Source: Bacillota bacterium (GTDB lineage: Bacteria > Bacillota_A > Clostridia > Clostridiales > Clostridiaceae). Taken from it: 13,815 bases of DNA. The notes under the pieces are model-generated. The model searched no databases, was not told the DNA's origin, and saw only the letters and a program-made list of their open reading frames with translations. A program made the translations under genes and the position numbers. Below are positions 7,579-13,815 of this stretch, in pieces. The stretch is taken from assembly GCA_021837545.1 (NCBI GenBank), contig JAKBFR010000056.1:1-13815 (forward strand), read 5' to 3'. Positions within the stretch are counted from its first letter, which is position 1; each line of letters opens with the position of its first letter.

Positions 7579-8541
7579 TTAAATGTCTATGTTAACAATT
7601 TTTCTTATCATTAAAAGACCAAAGAACTCGCTAACAACAGCTCCTCCAACCATAGATAAACCAATAGACGTTGTAAATAGCAATAACATATATTCACGAT
7701 TAAAAAGATAAATAGTAATTCCTAAAAAAACAGGCATTAGCATTAAAATAAGCCCTGATAATTTTCCCTGTGCAGTCAATGTCTTAAGCTCATTTTTTAT
7801 CTTTTGTCTTTCTCTTATGGTATTTGATATATTATCTAATATCTCAGATAAATTTCCCCCTATGTCCTTTTGTATTAAAATAGCATTTATTATAAGTCTA
7901 AGATCTTCTGAATCCACACGATTAATCAAATTTTTCAAAGCATCCTCTTCTGAAATTCCTAAGCTCATCTCCTTAAGCAATTTCTTAAATTCCTTTGAAA
8001 AAGGATCACTAGTTTCTTCGGATACTACCGCTATAGCTTGCAGGAAAGAATACCCTGCTTTTAGAGAGTTTGAGATTATAGTTATTCCTTCATTTAATTG
8101 ACTATCAAAGAGCTTAATTTTCTCTTTTATTCTCTTTTTTATTATAAACTTTGGCACATTCCATATTAAAATGTACACAAGAACAATAATAAAATAGTCC
8201 TTAAAAACTGCAAATGCCAAGAATGCAAAAGCAGAGGATGAAAGTATTTTTACAACTAATAGTTCTTCTAATGTAATAGGCAAATCTGCTTTCATAAGTT
8301 CTGTTTCACGCTTCTTATCTTTCTTTTCATTTAACCTAGACTTAGGTACTAAATGTGATAGAATCTTTAATAGGCTAATCCTATTTTTCTTTTCATTCTG
8401 ATACTTTTCCTTAATAACGTAATCCTCATCGAAATATTTAAGCTTATCTATAGGTTTTTCTTTTTTAAAGAAAATAATTAGTACAGCACTAATGACAGCC
8501 CATACTAGTAAAAATATTAATATTACTGTTGCATATATCAT
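7579..8541 (-). CDS. tadB: Tad pilus platform protein TadB (type II secretion F domain)
   Basis: TadB is the other inner-membrane platform protein of the Tad system. The 320-aa chain has an N-terminal helix (about 3-25), a long basic cytoplasmic stretch, a hydrophobic pair (about 97-135), and the T2SSF domain with FDSQLNEGITIISNSLKAGY (145-164). The second conserved piece is IQKDIGGNLSEILDNIS (223-239), followed by IRERQKIKNELKTLTAQGKLSG (242-263). Two C-terminal membrane helices lie at about 263-281 and 285-310. The RERxxxxxELxxLTAQGKxSG stretch is characteristic of TadB. The ATG at 8539-8541 has a strong AAAGGAGGTGA site. It sits downstream of the CpaF ATPase with a 77-base gap containing a hairpin. 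Confidence 0.9.
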   Translation of the reverse strand: MIYATVILIFLLVWAVISAVLIIFFKKEKPIDKLKYFDEDYVIKEKYQNEKKNRISLLKILSHLVPKSRLNEKKDKKRETELMKADLPITLEELLVVKILSSSAFAFLAFAVFKDYFIIVLVYILIWNVPKFIIKKRIKEKIKLFDSQLNEGITIISNSLKAGYSFLQAIAVVSEETSDPFSKEFKKLLKEMSLGISEEDALKNLINRVDSEDLRLIINAILIQKDIGGNLSEILDNISNTIRERQKIKNELKTLTAQGKLSGLILMLMPVFLGITIYLFNREYMLLLFTTSIGLSMVGGAVVSEFFGLLMIRKIVNIDI

Positions 8542-8585
8542 ACTTTCACCTCCTTTAATTTTACTTCACAACCTTACATCCTTTA

Positions 8586-8620
8586 AGGCACAATCAAAAA
8601 AATAACAAGTCCATGTGCCT
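8586..8620 (-). other. Hairpin in the cpaF-tadB gap with shared motif
   Basis: AGGCACA (8586-8592) pairs with TGTGCCT (8614-8620). On the minus strand the first arm begins within the cpaF stop codon. The 21-base loop holds GACTTGTTATTTTTTT, the same motif found in the cpaE-cpaF gap. A role in transcript processing or attenuation is inferred only. Confidence 0.45.
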
Positions 8621-9947
8621 AATTTAAAATATCTGGTGGTATGCTTATTCCTTTGTCCTTAAGCTTTTGTACAAACTTTGGCATGATACCTGTTGAAACA
8701 AATTCTCCTTTTACCTTTCCATTGTTATCAACGCCCCTTTGCTCAAACTTAAATATATCCTGAAGGATAATCACATCCCCCTCCATGCCTTGAACTTCTG
8801 TAATATGCGTGATTCTTCTACTTCCATCCATAAGTCTTGATTGCTGAACAATTACATCAATGGCTGAAGATACTTGATCTCTGATTGCTTTAATCGGAAG
8901 ATTCATTCCTGACATAAGAACCATGGTTTCAAGTCTTGATAACATATCTCTTGGCGTGTTAGCATGACCTGTTGTTAGTGAACCATCATGGCCAGTGTTC
9001 ATAGCTTGAAGCATATCCAAAGCTTCTCCAGAACGGACCTCACCTATAATAATTCTATCTGGACGCATTCTTAAGCTATTTTTAACTAAATCTCTTATAG
9101 AGACTTCTCCTTTTCCCTCTACGTTTATGGGCCGGGTTTCGAGCCTTACCACATGTTCTTGAGAAAGTTGAAGTTCTGCTGCATCCTCGATAGTTACTAT
9201 ACGTTCATCATTAGGTATAAATGAAGAAAGAACATTTAATGTGGTGGTTTTACCACTTCCTGTACCTCCAGATACAACTATATTAAGTCTTCCCTCTACA
9301 CAGTTTTTAAGAAGTGCTCCCATCTTTGAAGTCAATGTACCAAATCTAATCAAATCTTCTACCTTAAATGGATCTTCTGCAAATTTTCTAATTGTGATTG
9401 ATGGACCGTCAATGGCAAGTGGTGGTATTATAGCATTTACTCTAGAGCCATTAGGAAGTCTAGCATCTACCATTGGTGAGCTCTCATCTATTCTTCTTCC
9501 AATTGGTGCTACAATCTTTTTAATAACATGGAGTACATGATTATCATTTTTAAATTTGGCATCAGTAAGCACCAATTTTCCGCTTTTTTCAATATAAACA
9601 TGGTCTGGACCATTGACCATAATTTCAGTAACATTATTATCTGAAAGCAGTCCTGTAATTGGTCCAAATCCTATAATTTCATCTAATAACTCTTCTTTTA
9701 TTTTTTTCTTATGACTATTCGTCATATTTAGTGATTCCTTTTCAATATGCTTGCTGACAATATAATCAATTTTTTGTTTTACTTCCTCGTTATTCTCAGA
9801 AATTTCATTAAAGTCTATATCAAGTTCTTCAATCACTCCATTTTGAATTTTCATCTTCAATTCATAATAAGGATCTACTTCTTTTTCATTTGTCTTATTA
9901 GCTTTTTTATCTACATTTATTTCTTCTAATCTTTTTATAAGAGACAT
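8619..9947 (-). CDS. cpaF: Tad pilus assembly ATPase CpaF/TadA
   Basis: This is the hexameric secretion ATPase (VirB11/GspE-like superfamily) that powers assembly of the Flp pilus from the cytoplasmic face of the TadB/TadC platform. The 442-aa protein has a variable N-terminal region and a conserved N-terminal domain with FGPITGLLSDNNVTEIMVNG (94-113). The RRIDESSPMVDARLPNGSRVN stretch lies at 151-171. Walker A is GGTGSGKTT (227-235), the Asp-box-like region is DERIVTIEDAAELQL (247-261), Walker B is RIIIGEVR (298-305), and the His box is TGHDGSLTTGHAN (318-330). All nucleotide-binding residues are intact and the length is normal for the family. The ATG at 9945-9947 lies 7 bases after GGAGG. 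It follows cpaE in the same operon, but with a strong hairpin in between. Confidence 0.95.
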   Translation of the reverse strand: MSLIKRLEEINVDKKANKTNEKEVDPYYELKMKIQNGVIEELDIDFNEISENNEEVKQKIDYIVSKHIEKESLNMTNSHKKKIKEELLDEIIGFGPITGLLSDNNVTEIMVNGPDHVYIEKSGKLVLTDAKFKNDNHVLHVIKKIVAPIGRRIDESSPMVDARLPNGSRVNAIIPPLAIDGPSITIRKFAEDPFKVEDLIRFGTLTSKMGALLKNCVEGRLNIVVSGGTGSGKTTTLNVLSSFIPNDERIVTIEDAAELQLSQEHVVRLETRPINVEGKGEVSIRDLVKNSLRMRPDRIIIGEVRSGEALDMLQAMNTGHDGSLTTGHANTPRDMLSRLETMVLMSGMNLPIKAIRDQVSSAIDVIVQQSRLMDGSRRITHITEVQGMEGDVIILQDIFKFEQRGVDNNGKVKGEFVSTGIMPKFVQKLKDKGISIPPDILN

Positions 9948-9965
9948 CCTAATTCCTCCTATTTA

Positions 9966-10029
9966 GGAATATTCCAAAAAATAACAAGTCAGTATGCTAG
10001 TATATTTCGCGTCTTTGACTTGCTATTTT
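9966..10029 (-). other. Long hairpin and palindrome between cpaE and cpaF
   Basis: AAAATAACAAGTCA (9978-9991) and TGACTTGCTATTTT (10016-10029) form a 14-bp stem whose only non-Watson-Crick pair is a G-U wobble in the minus-strand RNA; the loop is 24 bases. The cpaE stop codon lies within the first arm. On the minus strand the second arm runs into TTTTTT, then into the perfect palindrome GGAATATTCC (9966-9975) just before the cpaF ribosome binding site. This could act as a partial terminator or a stabilising 3' end for the upstream transcript. Confidence 0.6.
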
Positions 10030-11186
10030 CTTTCATATGCCATCAAGTCTTTACACATGACGTCTATTGCCTTTCCTATTTTTAGTTTATAATATTTATC
10101 ATCATCACATAAAGGTAATCCTTTGTTTACTGAAACAACTACACTCTTTTCTTCATCTGGTATAATTGAGAAAATGCCATCTTTAAAGGTTTCCTCAATT
10201 TCTTTTTTGCTTATTCCATAACTTGAATTAAATCTATTTATAACAAGCTTTACCTTGTCTTTGTCATATCCGAGAGAATTCATAACTCTAAGTCCTAATT
10301 TTGTATTCTTAAGAGCTACAATTTCCATAGTTGACACCATCAGTATCTTTTGTGCCATATCTAAAATGTAAAGAGTATTATCATTAAAATTTACGCCCAT
10401 ATCTACGACAATTACATCATATTGTTTTTTAATTATTTTCATTATCTTTTCAACAGTTTCTTTTGATATATATTCCGCTGCCTCTGGTTTGTTTGGAGCA
10501 AAGAGTATATCAAAATTATCATTATGCTTATATAAATAAGGTTTTATATTTTCATAGGAATCTATTTGTCCATCGTCTATTGCATGTAAAATATTCTTTT
10601 GATTATACTTATTAACTAACATGGATATATCACCAAACTGCAAGTCCATATCTATAAGAAGTACTTTTTTATTAGCTTCTTTACTTAAAACAAGTGCTGT
10701 ATTAAGGGATAAAACTGACTTACCCACTCCACCTTTTGAACTATAGAACGCTATAACATTTGCATCTCTTATTTTTTCTACACTACCTGTTAGCTTTACT
10801 TGTCTTTCCCTGTACTTTTCATAAGTTGTTGTTATAGTCCCAATTAAGTCATCATAGTTAAAAGGCTTGATTATGTATTCCTTAGCACCATGGAACATTG
10901 CCTTCTTTAAGTATTCACTTTCAGCTTGAACAGACATAATAATTACCATTACAGAAGGATACTCCATTGTTATTCTTTCAGTAGCTTCTAAGCCATTTAA
11001 TACAGGCATATTTATATCCATTAAAACTACATCAGGTTTTACTTTTGGTATAAGATTAATTACTTCTTCACCATTAGCTGCTTCTCCTACAACTTCAATA
11101 TTTTCTTTCTGCAAACTCAATATTTTTTTTATGACATTTCTAGTTTCTTCAATGTCATCTGCAATTAATATCTTAATCTTATTCAT
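10023..11186 (-). CDS. cpaE: CpaE/TadZ-like pilus ATPase with N-terminal response-regulator receiver
   Basis: This protein is expected to localise or regulate the Tad machinery at the cytoplasmic membrane. Residues 1-125 form a receiver domain with the acidic pair D10/D11, phospho-acceptor D57 in VLMDINMP, switch residue S85 in IIMS, and K107 in IIKPF. A short linker leads to a MinD/ParA-like ATPase (about 143-385). It has the deviant Walker A SSKGGVGKS (149-157), VLLIDMDLQFGD (175-186) and VIVVDMG (258-264, D262). There is no DNA-binding domain. All residues needed for phosphorylation are present, whereas many CpaE/TadZ proteins have a degenerate receiver (from family knowledge). No histidine kinase gene is nearby. 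The ATG at 11184-11186 lies 11 bases after the cpaB stop with a GGGGGA site, so translation is probably coupled. The length of 387 aa is normal for a receiver-MinD CpaE. Confidence 0.92.
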   Translation of the reverse strand: MNKIKILIADDIEETRNVIKKILSLQKENIEVVGEAANGEEVINLIPKVKPDVVLMDINMPVLNGLEATERITMEYPSVMVIIMSVQAESEYLKKAMFHGAKEYIIKPFNYDDLIGTITTTYEKYRERQVKLTGSVEKIRDANVIAFYSSKGGVGKSVLSLNTALVLSKEANKKVLLIDMDLQFGDISMLVNKYNQKNILHAIDDGQIDSYENIKPYLYKHNDNFDILFAPNKPEAAEYISKETVEKIMKIIKKQYDVIVVDMGVNFNDNTLYILDMAQKILMVSTMEIVALKNTKLGLRVMNSLGYDKDKVKLVINRFNSSYGISKKEIEETFKDGIFSIIPDEEKSVVVSVNKGLPLCDDDKYYKLKIGKAIDVMCKDLMAYERK

Positions 11187-11197
11187 TTTGCATCCCC

Positions 11198-12175
11198 CTA
11201 CTGCTGCAGCATTGGAATTTTAATTACTTCCCCAGTTACAATTAAATTCTCATCCTGTATATTGTTTGCTTCCTTTATTATTGTATATTTGTTTTTATCA
11301 CCATAAAATTCTATACTAATCTTTTTTAATGTATCTCCATTTTTTACTGTATATGTTTTATAATTTTCACTGCTTACATTGTTTGAATTATTTCCCTTAT
11401 CAGAAGTTGTTGCATTATCATTACCACTATTAATGTTCAAATACAATTCATCTGAAGTTGTCCCATTGGTTGATAAAGTATTATTATCATCCTTTAATGG
11501 TCTAAGAGCTAATTTAATACTTCCTATACTTTGCCCAAGAACTAGCTTTTCTATGTCTGATGTTGGAATTGATAATGTTACTAAAAAATTTGTTAGTGTT
11601 TTCTCTTTATCAATTTCCTTATCATTTGTTTTATCCTCTCTATTAAGTTGCTTATCAACTGCTAAAATCTCAATATTTTGCAAAATAGTTTTTGCCATAC
11701 TTGGGTTAACAATTTTTGCTCCATCTCTTTTTTCAGCTATAAATGTAATTATATCTACACTATCACCTGGTTTTAACAAATCTGAAACTCCTGTATCACC
11801 TGAAACACTAATAGAAATTGCTCTATGATTACTATCTATTTTTAAACTAAGTTCATTTGAATCCTTGTCTAGTAGTTTATCAGCATAAAAACCTTCATCT
11901 TTAAAAACAGTTTCCTTTGTATATTTTCCAACAATTTTTGAAGCATCATCAATATAATTAGCCAAAATAGAATCGTCTGATACTTGAATTTCTTTAATCA
12001 TTTTCTTATCTATAAGAGTTCTTGGAGGTATTGTTTCAGCTGCCACTAAAACATTTATCTTTTTATTTATTTCTTTTGGTGCTCTTAAAGACTGCATGAA
12101 TAAAAAAGCAGCCACTGCTGCAAATAATGCTAAAACAAAAGATATCACTATCAATTTTTGTGCTGTACTTTTCAT
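11198..12175 (-). CDS. cpaB: Pilus assembly protein CpaB/RcpC with SAF domain and C-terminal LysM domain
   Basis: CpaB/RcpC proteins act outside the inner membrane in Tad pilus assembly. I chose ATG at 12173-12175, which has an AAGGAGG site 5 bases upstream; a longer reading from 12244 would overlap tadG and lacks such a site. The 325-aa protein has one N-terminal membrane anchor (about 7-28). An SAF domain follows (about 39-100, INVLVAAETIPPRTLIDKKM), then the RcpC domain (about 113-228) with LLKPGDSVDIITF and LVTLSIP. A low-complexity Asn/Ser/Thr/Asp linker (about 228-271) leads to a LysM domain (273-323) reading YTVKNGDTLKKISIEFYGD and then EANNI and GEVIKIP. LysM binds N-acetylglucosamine in peptidoglycan, so the protein probably ties the pilus machine to the cell wall. 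Its place between tadG and cpaE is usual for Tad operons. Confidence 0.92.
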   Translation of the reverse strand: MKSTAQKLIVISFVLALFAAVAAFLFMQSLRAPKEINKKINVLVAAETIPPRTLIDKKMIKEIQVSDDSILANYIDDASKIVGKYTKETVFKDEGFYADKLLDKDSNELSLKIDSNHRAISISVSGDTGVSDLLKPGDSVDIITFIAEKRDGAKIVNPSMAKTILQNIEILAVDKQLNREDKTNDKEIDKEKTLTNFLVTLSIPTSDIEKLVLGQSIGSIKLALRPLKDDNNTLSTNGTTSDELYLNINSGNDNATTSDKGNNSNNVSSENYKTYTVKNGDTLKKISIEFYGDKNKYTIIKEANNIQDENLIVTGEVIKIPMLQQ

Positions 12176-12206
12176 AACTACCTCCTTGCTTGTTTGGGTT
12201 CTCTGC

Positions 12207-13100
12207 TTACTTTGACAGCTTTGCACCATATACCCCTGTATCATTTAAATTTACATCAACTTGAGAATTTAAAACATATTTAATAAATCTACCTTTAATC
12301 TCAATCTTACCCGCAACATCATTTACACCTTCTACATAAAATGCTGCGAAACCCACTACTAATACTGACTTCCGTCCATCTACAGTTAATGAATCTACCA
12401 AAGGTATTGTCCAAAGCCTAATTGAATCTCTAGAAAAATTATCAAAAGTGCTGTGTTCAGAGTTAATATAATTATTTATATCATTAGTAGCCCCTGCCAT
12501 ATTACCTGGTTCAGTATCTATATAATCACCTACTGATATTGTTCCATTATAGCCGTATAGTGCATTTATTCTAAAAACATTTGAACCTTGTCCACCAAGT
12601 GCAACTGCACCATAATTGCCGTGATATCCATCTCCAGCACCTTCTTTTATTGTTACGAGCTCTCCATAAGGAAAGTTATATGCTTCGACTGCAAATGGTC
12701 TTATTCCACTATTTACTGATTTTGCAGGTGCAAGTACAGCTTTTGTTTTAGCATTCACATTGCTACTGTTTATGCCTATTATTGGAGCAAACAGATGCTT
12801 TACATTTTTTATACCTTCTATTTGGATGCTTTTATGATCTACTCCAACAACTATAGTCGTCTGATTTGGATCTACATTATTTTTTTGAAGATAATCTACA
12901 GCTACAGCCTTTGCTTTTATATCATCACTCGGCAGTTCAAGTATGGCAGCTAAAGCTGCTGAATCAATTGCATTTGTTAATTTTTCTTTTTCTACATAAA
13001 CCATTCCTACATCAATTACATAAGCAGCAAAACCCATTAATGCAGTAATTACTAAGCATAAAATAATTGAGACATTTCCCTTATTATCTAATCTTTTCAT
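12207..13100 (-). CDS. TadG-like Tad-domain protein, putative pilus-associated surface protein
   Basis: The 297-aa protein starts with the Tad/TadG N-terminal module: a short basic leader (MKRLDNKGN), a hydrophobic helix (about 10-33), and VGMVYVEKEKLTNAIDSAALAA (31-52). This is the pattern of the putative Flp pilus-assembly TadG-like domain. Residues 134-297 form an extracellular-looking, glycine/asparagine-rich beta region with IRPFAVEAYNFPYGELV (133-149), GNYGAVALGG (161-170) and VGDYIDTEPGNMAGAT (190-205). This stretch recurs in Firmicute Tad proteins as far as I recall, but has no known function. The prepilin-type Glu at position +5 is absent. The ATG at 13098-13100 uses a GAGGTGG site that overlaps the TadE stop (gap of 9 bases), so translation is likely coupled. 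It is probably displayed outside the membrane with the pilus. Confidence 0.82.
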   Translation of the reverse strand: MKRLDNKGNVSIILCLVITALMGFAAYVIDVGMVYVEKEKLTNAIDSAALAAILELPSDDIKAKAVAVDYLQKNNVDPNQTTIVVGVDHKSIQIEGIKNVKHLFAPIIGINSSNVNAKTKAVLAPAKSVNSGIRPFAVEAYNFPYGELVTIKEGAGDGYHGNYGAVALGGQGSNVFRINALYGYNGTISVGDYIDTEPGNMAGATNDINNYINSEHSTFDNFSRDSIRLWTIPLVDSLTVDGRKSVLVVGFAAFYVEGVNDVAGKIEIKGRFIKYVLNSQVDVNLNDTGVYGAKLSK

Positions 13101-13109
13101 TTCCCCACC

Positions 13110-13508
13110 TCACTCAACTCTCATGGAGGTTTGGCCATTCAAGACAATTACATTATTAAAAAGACTACTTATAATTGGAACAGTGAGTTTATAGTTATAG
13201 GTTACGTTTACAGTAAGAGTCCCTCCCGATATTCTGTTAGTTTCACTCGGGATTATACTTGCTGCTAAATTTTCTGGTTCTAGACTAGGTGAAGTAGATA
13301 TAATCAAATTTTGAATTTCAGCATCAGAACTTCCTATAATTCCAGCTCTTGCTCCTTCTCTTGCAGCATTTCCAATTGTAATGTATGCATTTAACATCAT
13401 TCCAAATTGAAATATCCCCATGATTAGCAGCATAAGAATTGGAAGAACTATTGTAAATTCAACTAATGCTTGACCCTTTTGATTTTTTAATTTTTTAATT
13501 GTAACCAC
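13110..13508 (-). CDS. TadE-like pseudopilin
   Basis: TadE-family proteins are minor, pilin-like components processed by the prepilin peptidase and needed for Flp pilus assembly. The 132-aa protein has a basic leader, then KGQALVEFTIVLPILMLLIM: the cut is expected after G12, giving a mature protein from Q13 with Glu at position +5 (E17), followed by a single hydrophobic helix (to about 38). The conserved NAAREGARAG (47-56) confirms the family. The C-terminal part is beta-rich and would lie outside. The start is open: GTG at 13506-13508 is the only standard start before an in-frame stop, but it is only one base past AAGGA; an ATT at 13497-13499 has the right spacing and would give a leader (M)KKLKNQKG. 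It lies 84 bases downstream of the pilin gene, with a hairpin between. Confidence 0.88.
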   Translation of the reverse strand: MVTIKKLKNQKGQALVEFTIVLPILMLLIMGIFQFGMMLNAYITIGNAAREGARAGIIGSSDAEIQNLIISTSPSLEPENLAASIIPSETNRISGGTLTVNVTYNYKLTVPIISSLFNNVIVLNGQTSMRVE

Positions 13509-13541
13509 GTCCTTTTAATAACCACTAAATCTAAAATCTCT

Positions 13542-13588
13542 ACTGTTCCAAAAAATACCCTATGATACATAAAAGTTGTAACAACAGT
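13542..13588 (-). other. Hairpin region between the pilin gene and tadE
   Basis: ACTGTT (13542-13547) and AACAGT (13583-13588) can pair. Inside the second arm's side, the minus strand also offers a small GTTG-TTA-CAAC hairpin followed by TTTT. The 12-mer TTCCAAAAAATA seen before cpaF also occurs here (13546-13557). Such a site after a pilin gene could let the pilin be made in excess of the assembly genes by partial termination or mRNA protection; this is inferred from position. Confidence 0.4.
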
Positions 13589-13592
13589 TCTT

Positions 13593-13766
13593 TTATTTAA
13601 GTGCATTTATTATGTCTTGGAATTTTGCAGATATTGCTGGTCCAAGTAGTACTAATACTGCAATAACTACTATTGATACAAGTCCTATTATTAATGCATA
13701 TTCAACCATACCTTGTCCTTTTTCATTTTTTAAAGTTGATACCATTTTATCTTTTAATTTTTTCAT
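13593..13766 (-). CDS. flp: Flp-type major pilin (type IVb prepilin)
   Basis: This small prepilin is the likely main subunit of the Tad pilus. I start it at ATG 13764-13766, eight bases after GAGGAG; a GTG three codons upstream lies inside that site. The 57-aa product has a basic leader ending NEKG, then QGMVEYALIIGLVSIVVIAV. Cleavage after G17 would give a 40-aa mature pilin with Glu at +5 and Tyr at +6 (E22, Y23), the G-x4-E-Y motif of Flp pilins, and a long hydrophobic helix. It ends FQDIINALK. It is the first gene of the operon within the window; its promoter must lie in the last few bases or beyond the edge, and I see no convincing boxes in 13781-13815. The peptidase that would process it is not encoded here. 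Confidence 0.93.
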   Translation of the reverse strand: MKKLKDKMVSTLKNEKGQGMVEYALIIGLVSIVVIAVLVLLGPAISAKFQDIINALK

Positions 13767-13815
13767 ATTTAACACTCCTCATTCTTAATATTTTAATTTT
13801 TTATCTTATCTTTAA

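Noticed and set aside
11379..11828. A 149-codon open frame on the plus strand
   Set aside because: It lies wholly antisense to cpaB, has no plausible ribosome binding site and gives a low-complexity serine/leucine-rich product; it is a shadow of the real gene.
12176..12244. N-terminal extension of CpaB (MIQGYMVQSCQSK...)
   Set aside because: It overlaps the end of the TadG-like gene and has no ribosome binding site, while the ATG at 12173-12175 has an AAGGAGG site at proper spacing right before the membrane anchor.
13781..13815. Possible promoter for the pilin operon
   Set aside because: The stretch is AT-rich and holds -10-like sequences, but no -35 box at correct spacing can be seen before the window ends.
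1..13815. CRISPR arrays, tRNA or rRNA genes, phage genes, toxin-antitoxin pairs
   Set aside because: I looked for regularly spaced direct repeats, clover-leaf patterns and small paired genes and found none.

Overview
The window is low-GC, AT-rich DNA with strong AGGAGG-type ribosome binding sites. Its gene content is typical of a Gram-positive, endospore-former-type Firmicute, most likely Clostridium sensu stricto; this is inferred from codon use, protein style and the absence of any outer-membrane secretin. All intact genes except the first lie on the minus strand, so transcription runs from the right edge towards the left.

Left part (1-1861): a decayed GNAT acetyltransferase remnant on the minus strand (1-340), a plus-strand glycoside hydrolase family 8 gene that lacks a signal peptide (403-1578), and a short element of about 120 bp with inverted ends that looks like an insertion-sequence remnant (1661-1785). 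This end looks like a degraded, rearranged stretch.

Middle part (1862-6060): an APC-superfamily amino-acid transporter of the SteT type with its own promoter. Upstream of it is a MarR regulator plus FUSC-family membrane protein pair, ending in a terminator that abuts a 20-bp inverted repeat. The marR promoter overlaps a perfect 20-bp palindrome and a second, imperfect copy, which fits an autoregulated efflux operon.

Right part (6165-13775): a Tad/Flp (type IVb/IVc) pilus operon in the order flp pilin, TadE-like pseudopilin, TadG-like protein, CpaB, CpaE/TadZ, CpaF/TadA ATPase, TadB, TadC, and a DUF192 protein, closed by a terminator at 6165-6207. The pilin and TadE carry prepilin-peptidase sites. 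CpaF would power assembly on the TadB/TadC platform, CpaE would position or regulate it, and CpaB and TadG would act outside the membrane. CpaB has a C-terminal LysM domain, which suggests anchoring to peptidoglycan in place of a secretin. CpaE carries a full N-terminal response-regulator receiver with all phosphorylation residues. No prepilin peptidase (TadV/CpaA) is in the window. The larger gaps inside the operon hold hairpins and share a motif that reads GACTTGTTATTTTTT on the coding strand, possibly tuning expression of individual pilus genes.

The pilus machinery itself is a known system. The least ordinary points are the CpaB-LysM and receiver-CpaE architectures, the repeated intergenic hairpin motif, the terminal DUF192 gene, and two genes whose ribosome binding sites best fit an ATT start codon.
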